A DNA stretch of 64,000 nt from JANMDN01 sp031376285 (GTDB taxonomy: Bacteria > Actinomycetota > Thermoleophilia > Miltoncostaeales > Miltoncostaeaceae). This document shows, piece by piece, positions 42,948 through 49,667 of this stretch; positions within the stretch are counted from its first letter, which is position 1; each line of letters starts with the position of its first letter. The stretch lies in assembly GCA_031376285.1 (NCBI GenBank), contig JANMDN010000010.1, positions 1 through 64,000 on the forward strand. Direction: 5' to 3'. Under the pieces are notes generated by a model, which made no database searches, had not been told where the DNA came from, and saw only the letters and a list, made by a program, of their open reading frames with translations. The position numbers were made by a program, and so were the translations under genes.

Positions 42948-43692
42948 GGCCCGCGACCTCTTTTGCCGCCTCGAAGTAGGCGTCAGCGCCAACGCAGAGG
43001 GGGTCATACCGGATGACCGGAACGCCATGCGACGGCGCCTCGGCGAGACGGACGTTGCGCGGAACGACGGTCTCGAACGCGAGATCGGGGAAATGACGCC
43101 TGACCTCGGTCACGACCTCGCCACTCACGCGCGTTCGCGTGTCGTGCATCGTCATCAGCATGCCGCTGATCTGCAGCGCGGGGTTGAGCCGACCACGAAT
43201 GCCCTCGATGGTTTCCATCAGCCGGGTCAGCCCCTCGAGTGCGTAGTACTCGCACTGGACCGGAATAACGACCCGGTCCGCCGCGACGAGGGCGTTGATG
43301 GTGACCAGATCAAGGGAGGGTGGGCAGTCGAGGAAGATGAAGGGGTACTCGCTTCTTGCAACGGCCAGCGCATTTGCAAGGATCCGCTCGCGGCCGACCC
43401 GTGCGGGCAGCTCGATTGCGGCCGCGGCAAGGTCGGGCGACGACGGCAGCAGGTCGAGGTTCGGGATCCCGGTCGGACAAATCGCGTCACTGACCGCGGT
43501 GCCCTCGAGTAACACGTCGGCGATGTTGGGGACGCCGGACCGAGGCCCCCCGAGCCCGCTCGTTGCGTTGGCCTGCTGATCGAGGTCTACCAGGAGCACG
43601 CGCGTGCCCGATTCGGCCAGACACGCGGCGATATTGATGGACGTGGTGGTCTTGCCGACCCCGCCCTTCTGGTTGACGACGGCATAGATCAC
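42940..43692 (-). CDS. parA: Chromosome partitioning ATPase ParA (Soj)
   Basis: The 250-residue product has the deviant Walker A NQKGGVGKTTTSINIAACLA at residue 7, LVDLDQQANATSGLG (about 35), and FLDCPPSLDLVTINAL (about 115). It is the non-specific DNA-binding ATPase that moves ParB-parS complexes. GTG start. It overlaps a short upstream frame (43689-43769) by GTGA. Confidence 0.96.
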   Translation of the reverse strand: MIYAVVNQKGGVGKTTTSINIAACLAESGTRVLLVDLDQQANATSGLGGPRSGVPNIADVLLEGTAVSDAICPTGIPNLDLLPSSPDLAAAAIELPARVGRERILANALAVARSEYPFIFLDCPPSLDLVTINALVAADRVVIPVQCEYYALEGLTRLMETIEGIRGRLNPALQISGMLMTMHDTRTRVSGEVVTEVRRHFPDLAFETVVPRNVRLAEAPSHGVPVIRYDPLCVGADAYFEAAKEVAGRG

Positions 43693-43769
43693 GCCGGGCT
43701 CGATGACGACAGGCGCCTCGCCCGGACGAAGACGGAGGCCTCAAGAGCCGTTTTTACAGGTACTTTCAT
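43689..43769 (-). CDS. Possible 26-residue small ORF coupled to parA
   Basis: An ATG four bases after the rsmG stop opens a frame that starts MKVPVKTALEASVFVRA and ends TGA, sharing the four bases GTGA with the parA start. It fills the rsmG-parA gap completely. The product is basic and Ser-rich at its end, with no known family. It may be a leader that couples translation of parA to rsmG, or chance. A motif shared with other gaps (TTTTTACAGGTACTTTC) covers its start. Confidence 0.35.
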   Translation of the reverse strand: MKVPVKTALEASVFVRARRLSSSSPA

Positions 43770-43773
43770 GTCC

Positions 43774-44538
43774 TCACGGTGACGTTTTGGTCGCCTTCAA
43801 GTCGGTTGGTCGGGCGGGCGTCGGCGCACCGATCGGCCGTTTGTTGGCAAGGCCCGGGCGGCGCGGGAAGCGTGCTGGGACGATGCCCGTTCGCTGGAAC
43901 TCATGCAAGTGGTGGACCGAGCCGTCGTGGAGGCGGTATCGCGTAACCGCGCCAGGGGTAAGGCCGAGCGTCGCGGCCGCCAGCTGGCCGGCCCGCTCCC
44001 CGTCACCGTCGCGCCGACCCCGCCAGGCGACAACGCTGCCACCGTCTGCAAGCAGGGGCGCTGCAAGCTCGAGTACCGTGGCAAGCCCCCCGACGGCGCG
44101 AACGGTGACGACGTCCCAATCAGCTCGGCGGAACCGCGCAAGCGCCTCCGCCCGATCATGCACGACTTGGACGTTTGGGATGTCGACGGTGGCCCTCGCG
44201 AGCCAGTCGGCCTTTGAGCGCTCACTTTCGATCAGGGTGACGCGCAGATCGGGTCGTGCCACAGCAAGCGCGATACCCGGGAAGCCGACACCGCTTCCGA
44301 TGTCGGCAAGCCGCCTGGCGCGGACGATCACAGGGAGGCGTAGGCCGTAGAGACTGTCGACGAGGTGTCGATCGATGCCAGCATCCAGCTCGCGAATCGA
44401 GGTGAGATTCTGGGGTTCGACGAAGCACCGGTCGAGCAGCGCAACGAGGTGGGCGGCCTCGGGTGTCTCGACCACGATCCCCAGCTCGCCGCAGCGCTCA
44501 CTGAGCGTTGTCGCGGGCGGCGCGAGGGGATGTTTCAC
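43774..44538 (-). CDS. rsmG: 16S rRNA (guanine-527-N7) methyltransferase RsmG (GidB)
   Basis: The 254-residue product has NLTSIRELDAGIDRHLVDSL (about residue 43), RLADIGSGVGFPGIALAVARPDL (about 75, SAM-binding), VTLIESERSKADWL and VVTVRAVGGLATVLELAAPLL (about 143), the conserved GidB set. It methylates G527 of 16S rRNA. The C-terminal 35 residues are a Pro/Lys-rich extension. The GTG start is the centre of the parS palindrome. Confidence 0.94.
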   Translation of the reverse strand: MKHPLAPPATTLSERCGELGIVVETPEAAHLVALLDRCFVEPQNLTSIRELDAGIDRHLVDSLYGLRLPVIVRARRLADIGSGVGFPGIALAVARPDLRVTLIESERSKADWLARATVDIPNVQVVHDRAEALARFRRADWDVVTVRAVGGLATVLELAAPLLADGGSVVAWRGRRDGDGERAGQLAAATLGLTPGAVTRYRLHDGSVHHLHEFQRTGIVPARFPRRPGLANKRPIGAPTPARPTDLKATKTSP

Positions 44539-44545
44539 GTGAAAC
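44532..44545. promoter_or_regulatory. parS: parS centromere site
   Basis: GTTTCACGTGAAAC is a perfect 14-base palindrome identical to the widely conserved parS core. The minus-strand GTG of rsmG lies in its central bases, so ParB binding here covers the start of that gene. It is 1.6 kb from parB and about 2.5 kb from the putative origin. It is the only full match I see in the window. Confidence 0.95.
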
Positions 44546-44556
44546 CGTGTCGCGCG

Positions 44557-45024
44557 CTACTCGACCGGCTCGACGACGATCCGCCGGTTCGGTTCGTCGC
44601 CCTCGCTACGGGTCTCGACCCCGTCGATCTCGGCAAGCGCCATATGGACGATGCGTCGATCCTGGGCGTTCATCGAGTCGAGTTCGATCTCGTCGCCACT
44701 CGAAAGCGCCTCCTCAGCAGCCCGTTTTGCAAGTCGTTCAAGCGCCGCTCTGTGGCGGGCTCGGTAGCCGCCCGCGTCCACGATGACCTGAATTCCTCGG
44801 GTATCGCGTCGTGCCGCCTGGGTTGCGATGACCTGGATGGCCTCAATCAAGGCACCCGCGTCGTCGAGCAACCTGGCAACACCCGGGCCGTCGAAGCTGC
44901 CGACCAGCCCGTCGTCTTCGTTGGTTCGAACCGACACCTCGCAGCCAAGCCCGAGCCCGGTGTCGACGGCTCCGAGGAGCGCCTCGAGGCGCTCCGTGAC
45001 CATCTGGCGTTCCGCTTCGCTCAC
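44557..45024 (-). CDS. jag: Jag/KhpB RNA-binding protein (KH-R3H)
   Basis: The 155-residue product has a KH-like domain (residues 5-75, LLDDAGALIEAIQVIATQAARR) and a C-terminal R3H domain with YRARHRAALERLAKRAAEEAL and MNAQDRRIVHMALAEIDG. The N-terminal Jag domain of Firmicutes is absent. It overlaps the yidC stop by GTGA. It binds RNA with partners such as KhpA and affects cell elongation and division in other bacteria. Confidence 0.9.
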   Translation of the reverse strand: MSEAERQMVTERLEALLGAVDTGLGLGCEVSVRTNEDDGLVGSFDGPGVARLLDDAGALIEAIQVIATQAARRDTRGIQVIVDAGGYRARHRAALERLAKRAAEEALSSGDEIELDSMNAQDRRIVHMALAEIDGVETRSEGDEPNRRIVVEPVE

Positions 45025-46034
45025 CGTGACCCCTTCTTCTTTGGTGGGCGGCGGCTCCCTTGGGCCCCGCCACCCTTCGGCGTTCTCCGTGTTGGCGTGG
45101 GGCCGCCCGTGGTCCCATCGCCCTCGCTCGGCGCGACGTCCTTTGCCGCACCCGGCGCCGCGCTCCGCGGCCGTCTCCGTCCCGCCACCTCGCTCGACCG
45201 ATCGTCGGTCTCGCTGACACTCACGCGCTCCCGACGTGGTGGCTTTGCCTCGACGGGCGTACTCGCCGGTGCTGGTTCCGAACGTGTTGACGAACGGGAC
45301 GCCGCAAGCGCCGCGGCTGCCTGCTCCGCCTCGAGGTTGCCAAAGCCAAGCATCTGCTTAATGACCAGCTGCTGTCCGCACGTCCAGAGGTTGGTCGTGA
45401 CCCAGTAGAGCACCAGACCAGCCGTGATGTTCGGATAGAGGAGCACGCCCAGGACGATGGGAATCGGGATGAGTCGCATCAGCCATCGCTGGAGCGTTGG
45501 TGTCGTCGGGAGGGCGTTCACCTCGAACGAGAGGAGCTGCGACAACCCGTAGATGACGAGCAGGATCGCGGCGCGCCAACCAAGCTCCCGCACATCCACC
45601 GTGATGTCGGGGATGACGCCCATGAATGCCAGGCTCGACCGGTCCAGATCCTGGCCGATGTCTTTGAGCACGAAGTAGAGCCCGATGAAGATCGGCATCT
45701 GTGGAAGCATCGGCAGGCAGGACGAGAACGGGTTGATCTCGTTCTGTTTGTAGAACGCCATCAACTCCTCTTGTTGCTTGCGCTTGTCGCCTGCGTGCTT
45801 CTGCTGAAGTGCCTTGATCTGCGGCGAAAACGCCTGCATTTTGCGCATTGAGCGCAGCTGCTTCACCGCGAGCGGGACAATCGCGAGGCGAACCAGGAGC
45901 GTGAGTACGACGATCGCCCAGCCGTAGCTCAGGTGGCCGTGATCGTGCAACCGGTCAAGCAGCCAGCGCAGCGGCCGCGTGATGGGGTCGCTGAGGTCAA
46001 GGGTGGTGACGCGTGTGAGGTCTGTGAGGTTCAT
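45021..46034 (-). CDS. yidC: Membrane protein insertase YidC
   Basis: The 337-residue product is of the short Gram-positive type: DPITRPLRWLLDRLHDHGHLSYGWAIVVLTLLVRLAIVPL, QAFSPQIKALQQKHAGDKRKQQEELMAFYKQNEINPFSSCLPMLPQMP (residues about 68-115) and LGVLLYPNITAGLVLYWVTTNLW. The hydrophilic-groove Arg lies in LVRLAIVPL. A basic, disordered tail of about 90 residues (RTPKGGGAQGSRRPPKKK) probably touches the ribosome. It is joined to yidD by ATGA and to jag by GTGA. Confidence 0.95.
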   Translation of the reverse strand: MNLTDLTRVTTLDLSDPITRPLRWLLDRLHDHGHLSYGWAIVVLTLLVRLAIVPLAVKQLRSMRKMQAFSPQIKALQQKHAGDKRKQQEELMAFYKQNEINPFSSCLPMLPQMPIFIGLYFVLKDIGQDLDRSSLAFMGVIPDITVDVRELGWRAAILLVIYGLSQLLSFEVNALPTTPTLQRWLMRLIPIPIVLGVLLYPNITAGLVLYWVTTNLWTCGQQLVIKQMLGFGNLEAEQAAAALAASRSSTRSEPAPASTPVEAKPPRRERVSVSETDDRSSEVAGRRRPRSAAPGAAKDVAPSEGDGTTGGPTPTRRTPKGGGAQGSRRPPKKKGSR

Positions 46035-46258
46035 CGGAAGAGGCGTTGGTCTCTCGGGTGGTCGACGCCGCCGGGCGTCCAGGGGTTACAGCGCAGCAGT
46101 CGCCAAGCAGCGAGCACGACGCCGCGCGCCGGGCCGAAGTCTCGAACCGCGGTGGAGGCGTACTCGGAGCAGGTGGGGTAGTACCGGCATCGCCGACCCC
46201 GAATCCCCGAGAAGGCACGCTGATACAGAGCGATCAGCGCCTGGAGGATACGCGTCAC
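46031..46258 (-). CDS. yidD: Membrane protein insertion efficiency factor YidD
   Basis: The 75-residue product has the YidD signature RRCRYYPTCSEYASTAVRDFG and RLLRCNPWTPGGVDHPRD with the conserved Cys residues. It is a small amphipathic membrane-associated helper of YidC. It starts at GTG overlapping the rnpA stop (GTGA) and ends inside the yidC start (ATGA). Confidence 0.95.
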   Translation of the reverse strand: MTRILQALIALYQRAFSGIRGRRCRYYPTCSEYASTAVRDFGPARGVVLAAWRLLRCNPWTPGGVDHPRDQRLFR

Positions 46259-46641
46259 GGCGCGGTGTGTGCGGAGAGTTCGAGTCGCTCGATCAGCTCG
46301 CGCAGGCGCGAGCCGAGTGCGTCGCCTCCCTGCTCCGCGACGTAGGACACCACCCCAGGGCGAGCAATCACGACCACATCCACGTGCGCGTTCATCGCCG
46401 GCGTGATCGCGGCGAACTGCTCGCGCAGCACGCGTTTGACCCGATTGCGTTCGGTGGCGTCGCCAACCTTTCTCGACACCGAAAGCCCCAGACGAGGGGC
46501 ATCAGCGGGACCATCCTCGCGGCTGAATGCGTACACGACGAGGTGCCGGTTGGCCGCCGACCGTCCCCGCTGGTAGACCGCGTCGAAATCCCCTGACCGG
46601 CTGAGCCGGCGCCGTGGGGGCCGCGGCGACGCGTCGTCCAC
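46255..46641 (-). CDS. rnpA: Ribonuclease P protein component
   Basis: The 128-residue product has LSRSGDFDAVYQRGRSAANRHLVVY, LGLSVSRKVGDATERNRVKRVLREQFA (about residue 53) with the RNR-x-KR RNA-binding motif, and VVVIARPGV. It is the protein subunit of RNase P. The start is GTG, twelve bases after rpmH. Confidence 0.95.
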   Translation of the reverse strand: MDDASPRPPRRRLSRSGDFDAVYQRGRSAANRHLVVYAFSREDGPADAPRLGLSVSRKVGDATERNRVKRVLREQFAAITPAMNAHVDVVVIARPGVVSYVAEQGGDALGSRLRELIERLELSAHTAP

Positions 46642-46647
46642 TGCGGC

Positions 46648-46663
46648 CTCGGCCTAGGCCGAG
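46648..46663. repeat. Perfect palindrome at the rpmH stop
   Basis: CTCGGCCTAGGCCGAG is a perfect 16-base palindrome with no loop that contains the TAG stop of rpmH. It lies between rpmH and rnpA and could act as a processing or attenuation structure. Confidence 0.5.
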
Positions 46664-46788
46664 AGCTGCGCGCGGCCCTTCGCGCGTCGGCGCTTCAGGA
46701 TGGCGCGACCCGCCCGAGTGCTCATCCGCTTGCGAAAGCCATGGGTCTTGCTGCGCTTACGCTGGTTGGGCTGATACGTCCGTTTCAC
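46654..46788 (-). CDS. rpmH: 50S ribosomal protein L34
   Basis: A 44-residue protein, VKRTYQPNQRKRSKTHGF then RKRMSTRAGRAILKRRRAKG, typical L34. The GTG start is preceded by GAGGAGCGCGT, a good ribosome binding site. It heads the minus-strand operon rpmH-rnpA-yidD-yidC-jag-rsmG-parA-parB. Confidence 0.97.
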   Translation of the reverse strand: MKRTYQPNQRKRSKTHGFRKRMSTRAGRAILKRRRAKGRAQLSA

Positions 46789-46794
46789 ACGCGC

Positions 46795-47086
46795 TCCTCA
46801 AGCGACATCGTACCCGCGGCCGACTCGAACACGACCCTGACCCGCGGCGATCGGCATCGTACCAGAGCAACATGAGCCTTGATGTTCTGCCAGACCTTTC
46901 CACAACTGTGGAGATTGCTGTGGATAACCCCCAAAAAGTCCATCATTTGCAGGGATGACTGGGCCGACAGAATGCTTCGAGGGGGGGCCTCTTGTTGCAA
47001 TTTTACCGCTCGCACGTCATTTGGTTATCCACAGGCAGGATCTGCGCCTTACGGGTCCGCCTGGGTCTCAGTAGATTGCCGCCCCC
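46795..47086. other. oriC: Left part of the putative replication origin (rpmH to GHKL gene gap)
   Basis: This gap separates the divergent operons. It holds two perfect DnaA boxes, TGTGGATAA (46919-46927, minus) and TTATCCACA (47025-47033, plus), and a head-to-head pair TCCACA-AC-TGTGGA (46899-46912). An A/T-richer stretch around 46990-47030 (TTGTTGCAATTTTACC) could unwind. Two minus-strand GGTACGATG copies (around 46807-46814 and 46856-46863) may be -10 regions for rpmH. TAGATT nine bases before the GHKL ATG is a likely plus-strand promoter. Confidence 0.65.
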
Positions 47087-47833
47087 ATGATCACCGCCGT
47101 GCCCACCCCCACCTTTGCCCTTCGCCCCCGAGGCGACCGCGTGGGGAAGCTCAGCGCGAGGCTCGCCACCTACGGGGCACCGGCAGATCCTCCCCATGTC
47201 CAAGAGATCGTCGCCGCCGACGCAGCGACGCTCATCGAGCGTGTGTTCGAGCGCACCGCTGAGCATTCGCGGTTGCCGGTGATCGCTCTGCGTGAGGTCA
47301 TCGAGAACCTCGTCCATGCGGCGTTCGAGGGCGCGGTCGTGAGTGTCCTCGACGGTGGTCGTGTTGTGCGAGTGTCTGACTGCGGGCCAGGTATCCAGGA
47401 CAAGGTTCGGGCACGTCAGCCGGGATACACCACGGCTGACGTCTCCGCGCGTCGGTTCATCCGGGGCGTCGGCTCGGGCCTTTCGTTGGTTTCGAGCATG
47501 CTCGCAAACTCCGGTGGAACCCTCCAGATCGAGGACAACCTGGACGGCGGAACCGTGATCACACTGTTGGCTGGCGACGAGGGCGTCGATGACCTGCTCG
47601 CGATCGTCAGTGCTCCGTCCTCCTTGACGGCGAGTTCGCGCCACCTCCTTGCGCTGCTCCTGGAGTTGGGGGCGGCCTCGACGGAAACGCTCGCCGAGGA
47701 GCTTTCACTTGATCTGTGCACTTGCGGGAGGGAGCTCTCGATCCTCGAGCAGCACGGTGTCGTCAGCCGGGCGTGCGATGGCGCCAGAAGCCTGACGCCT
47801 GCGGGGACCGAAATGCTCACGAGCCTCTTTTGA
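47087..47833 (+). CDS. GHKL ATPase plus winged-helix protein coupled to dnaA
   Basis: The 248-residue product has a histidine-kinase-like ATPase domain: N-box LREVIENLVHAAF (about residue 67), G1 box VSDCGPGIQDKV (about 95), G2 box RGVGSGLSLVSSMLANSGG (about 126) and GTVITLLAG. No His phosphoacceptor or membrane segment is present. Residues about 180-245 form a winged helix-turn-helix (HLLALLLELGAASTETLAEEL, LSILEQHGVVSRA). Its TGA overlaps the TTG of dnaA. An ATP-dependent DNA-binding regulator of initiation or of dnaA expression is my inference. Anti-sigma-like ATPases are an alternative. Confidence 0.75.
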   Translation: MITAVPTPTFALRPRGDRVGKLSARLATYGAPADPPHVQEIVAADAATLIERVFERTAEHSRLPVIALREVIENLVHAAFEGAVVSVLDGGRVVRVSDCGPGIQDKVRARQPGYTTADVSARRFIRGVGSGLSLVSSMLANSGGTLQIEDNLDGGTVITLLAGDEGVDDLLAIVSAPSSLTASSRHLLALLLELGAASTETLAEELSLDLCTCGRELSILEQHGVVSRACDGARSLTPAGTEMLTSLF

Positions 47834-49245
47834 TCACCCCCCTCCAGCCTTCGCAGGACGACACCGCAGGCCCCGATCCGTCGGAAATCTGGGCGAGTGT
47901 TCGAGATCGGCTCCGCGACGCCCTGGTCGCCCAGAGCTTTGGTCTGGTGTTCGAGCGCGCCCGCGTCGTCTCGATCGTCGGCCCTCGGGTGACGATCTCG
48001 GTGGAGACCGAGATCGCCCGCGACTGGGTCACACGCCGCTACCTCCCGGTCCTGCGCGACGCCTTTTTCGATGTGATGAACGTCGACACCGACATCCATG
48101 TTGTTGTCCAGTCGCCCCCCCTGGAGCACCCCTCCTTGGCCGAGGCAAGCGTGGGGAGCGGCGCGCCGCTCCCGACTCCGGTGACGCTCCGTCGCTCGCA
48201 TGGACTACTCCAACCCCGTTTCACGTTCGAGTCCTACGTGGCGGGTGAGGGAAACCGCTTCGCCTACGCCGCCGCCCTCGCGGTCGCCGAAATGCCCGCA
48301 CAGAAGTACAACCCCCTCGTGATCTACGGGGGTGTCGGGCTCGGGAAGACCCACCTCCTCCACGCGATCGGGAACTACGTGTCCGGGAACCACCCGGAGC
48401 TGACGTTCAGCTATGTCTCGGTCGAGACCTTCACAAACGACTTCATCAACTCCGTGCGTGACGGAAGCATGCGGACCTTCAAGGATCGCTACCGCAGCAT
48501 CGACATCCTCCTCATCGACGACATCCAGTCGCTCGAAGGTCGCGAGCAGACCCAGGAGGAGTTCTTCCACACGTTCAACGCGCTCCACGACGCCGGGAAG
48601 CAGATCGTGATTACCTCCGACCGTCCTCCCGGCGCGCTGGCCACGCTCGAAGCTCGACTCCGCTCCCGTTTCGAAATGGGCCTCTCGGTCGACATCCAGC
48701 CACCGGATCTCGAAACGCGCATCGCAATCCTGAGAAACCGGGTCATCGCCGACGGACACACCCTGTCCGATCCCGAGGTGTTGCAGTTCATCGCCGCCCG
48801 GATCACGGAGAACGTCCGGCAACTCGAAGGCGCCCTCAATCGCCTCATGGCGCGGAGTAGCTTCACCGGCCGACCCGCCGATCTGGCGTTGGCGTCCGAG
48901 GTCCTCGAGGGGCTCTACCCCACGCGGAACCGGGCGCCCGGTATCTCCGAGATCCAGGATGAGGTCTGCCGGCACTACGGAGTAACACTCGAAGACATCA
49001 AGGGTGAGCGTCGAACGCGGCGTGTCGTCACGCCCCGACAGGTCGCGATGTACCTGTGCCGCGAACTGACCGACAGTTCGCTGCCCCAAATCGGACAGTC
49101 CTTCGGTGGTCGTGACCACACCACGGTCATGCACGCCATCCAGCGGGTTTCCCGTCAGCTCGCCCACGAAGGCGAGCTGTACGCAGCTGTGCAGACGCTC
49201 ACCCTGCGCCTCAAGGGCAACCGGCTTCCGGCACCTCCCTCGTAG
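47830..49245 (+). CDS. dnaA: Chromosomal replication initiator protein DnaA
   Basis: The 471-residue product has domain I (IWASVRDRLRDALVAQSFGLVF), a short domain II, and the AAA+ core starting FTFESYVAGEGNRFAYAAAL with Walker A VIYGGVGLGKTHLLHAIGNY (about residue 165), Walker B ILLIDDIQSLEG (about 227), sensor 1 VITSDRPP, and DNA-binding domain IV with SFGGRDHTTVMHAIQRV (about 428). It starts at TTG, overlapping the upstream stop by TTGA. No separate promoter or ribosome binding site is obvious, so expression may depend on the GHKL gene. Confidence 0.97.
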   Translation: MITPLQPSQDDTAGPDPSEIWASVRDRLRDALVAQSFGLVFERARVVSIVGPRVTISVETEIARDWVTRRYLPVLRDAFFDVMNVDTDIHVVVQSPPLEHPSLAEASVGSGAPLPTPVTLRRSHGLLQPRFTFESYVAGEGNRFAYAAALAVAEMPAQKYNPLVIYGGVGLGKTHLLHAIGNYVSGNHPELTFSYVSVETFTNDFINSVRDGSMRTFKDRYRSIDILLIDDIQSLEGREQTQEEFFHTFNALHDAGKQIVITSDRPPGALATLEARLRSRFEMGLSVDIQPPDLETRIAILRNRVIADGHTLSDPEVLQFIAARITENVRQLEGALNRLMARSSFTGRPADLALASEVLEGLYPTRNRAPGISEIQDEVCRHYGVTLEDIKGERRTRRVVTPRQVAMYLCRELTDSSLPQIGQSFGGRDHTTVMHAIQRVSRQLAHEGELYAAVQTLTLRLKGNRLPAPPS

Positions 49246-49298
49246 GACAGGCCCGGCCGCGGCGAGGTCGCGGGCCGCCGCCGCGTGAGCCACGTCGT

Positions 49299-49341
49299 GC
49301 GGTCCGGGCGAGCACGGTGTGACCCGTCCTCGCCCGGACCG
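49299..49341 (+). terminator. Hairpin after dnaA, 13-base perfect stem
   Basis: CGGTCCGGGCGAG (49299-49311) pairs with CTCGCCCGGACCG (49329-49341), loop 17 bases. It starts 54 bases after the dnaA stop and may end the GHKL-dnaA transcript or be part of the origin structure. No U-tract. Confidence 0.5.
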
Positions 49342-49388
49342 ACGAGACCGACCAGTCGCATCGAGAGCGGCCGTCCACACCTGTGGAT

Positions 49389-49417
49389 GGATCGTGCACT
49401 GCCACTGTGCACGATCC
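49389..49417 (+). repeat. Inverted repeat in the dnaA-dnaN gap
   Basis: GGATCGTGCAC (49389-49399) pairs perfectly with GTGCACGATCC (49407-49417) around a 7-base loop. It abuts the DnaA-box-like TGTGGATGG, so it may be an origin element or a second terminator. Confidence 0.5.
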
Positions 49418-49468
49418 TCTCTGCGAAGGGGTCTCTCGTCGCCGGCCCGGCGCCCGGCCGGGCGAAGT

Positions 49469-49487
49469 CGGGGGTGTTCCACCCCCG
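49469..49487 (+). repeat. GC hairpin CGGGGGTG-TTC-CACCCCCG
   Basis: An 8-base perfect stem with a 3-base loop, the third hairpin in the dnaA-dnaN gap, just before the A/T-rich part. Confidence 0.45.
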
Positions 49488-49655
49488 GTCCCCACCGCAC
49501 CTCGTCGGATTACAAGCCATTTTGCAGGTATTTTCGTTGTCATCCACCGAGTCCACAGGGCCGGTAACGACAACGACAGATCAATTTTTGGGTTTTGAAA
49601 GCAACGACCTTTTCAAACGAAACAGGCAATCCTCGATGACCTCCGCGTGGAGCGC

Positions 49656-49661
49656 TAGGTT
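49656..49661 (+). promoter_or_regulatory. TAGGTT -10 box of dnaN
   Basis: TAGGTT ends six bases before the dnaN GTG and there is no ribosome binding site, consistent with a leaderless transcript. Confidence 0.5.
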
Positions 49662-49667
49662 TCCAGC

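Larger units (their letters stand above)
49246..49667 (+). other. oriC: Right part of the putative replication origin (dnaA-dnaN gap)
   Basis: This 422-base gap has no gene. It has three hairpins (listed separately), a head-to-head pair TCCACA-CC-TGTGGA (49374-49387) with a near-consensus DnaA box TGTGGATGG, weaker box-like TCCACC and TCCACA sites at 49543-49557, and an A/T-rich stretch 49508-49620 with TTTTTGGGTTTTGAAAG that may be the unwinding element. It has a gap motif ATTTTGCAGGTATTTTC (49519-49535). TAGGTT before dnaN is the promoter. Confidence 0.65.

Noticed and set aside
48220..48233. Second parS-like site (GTTTCACGTTCGAG)
   Set aside because: Only the left half matches; lies inside dnaA coding sequence. 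Partial matches near 15958 and 22461 are also poor.
48205..49500. 431-codon minus-strand frame opposite dnaA
   Set aside because: Lies wholly opposite conserved dnaA codons and has no recognisable domain.
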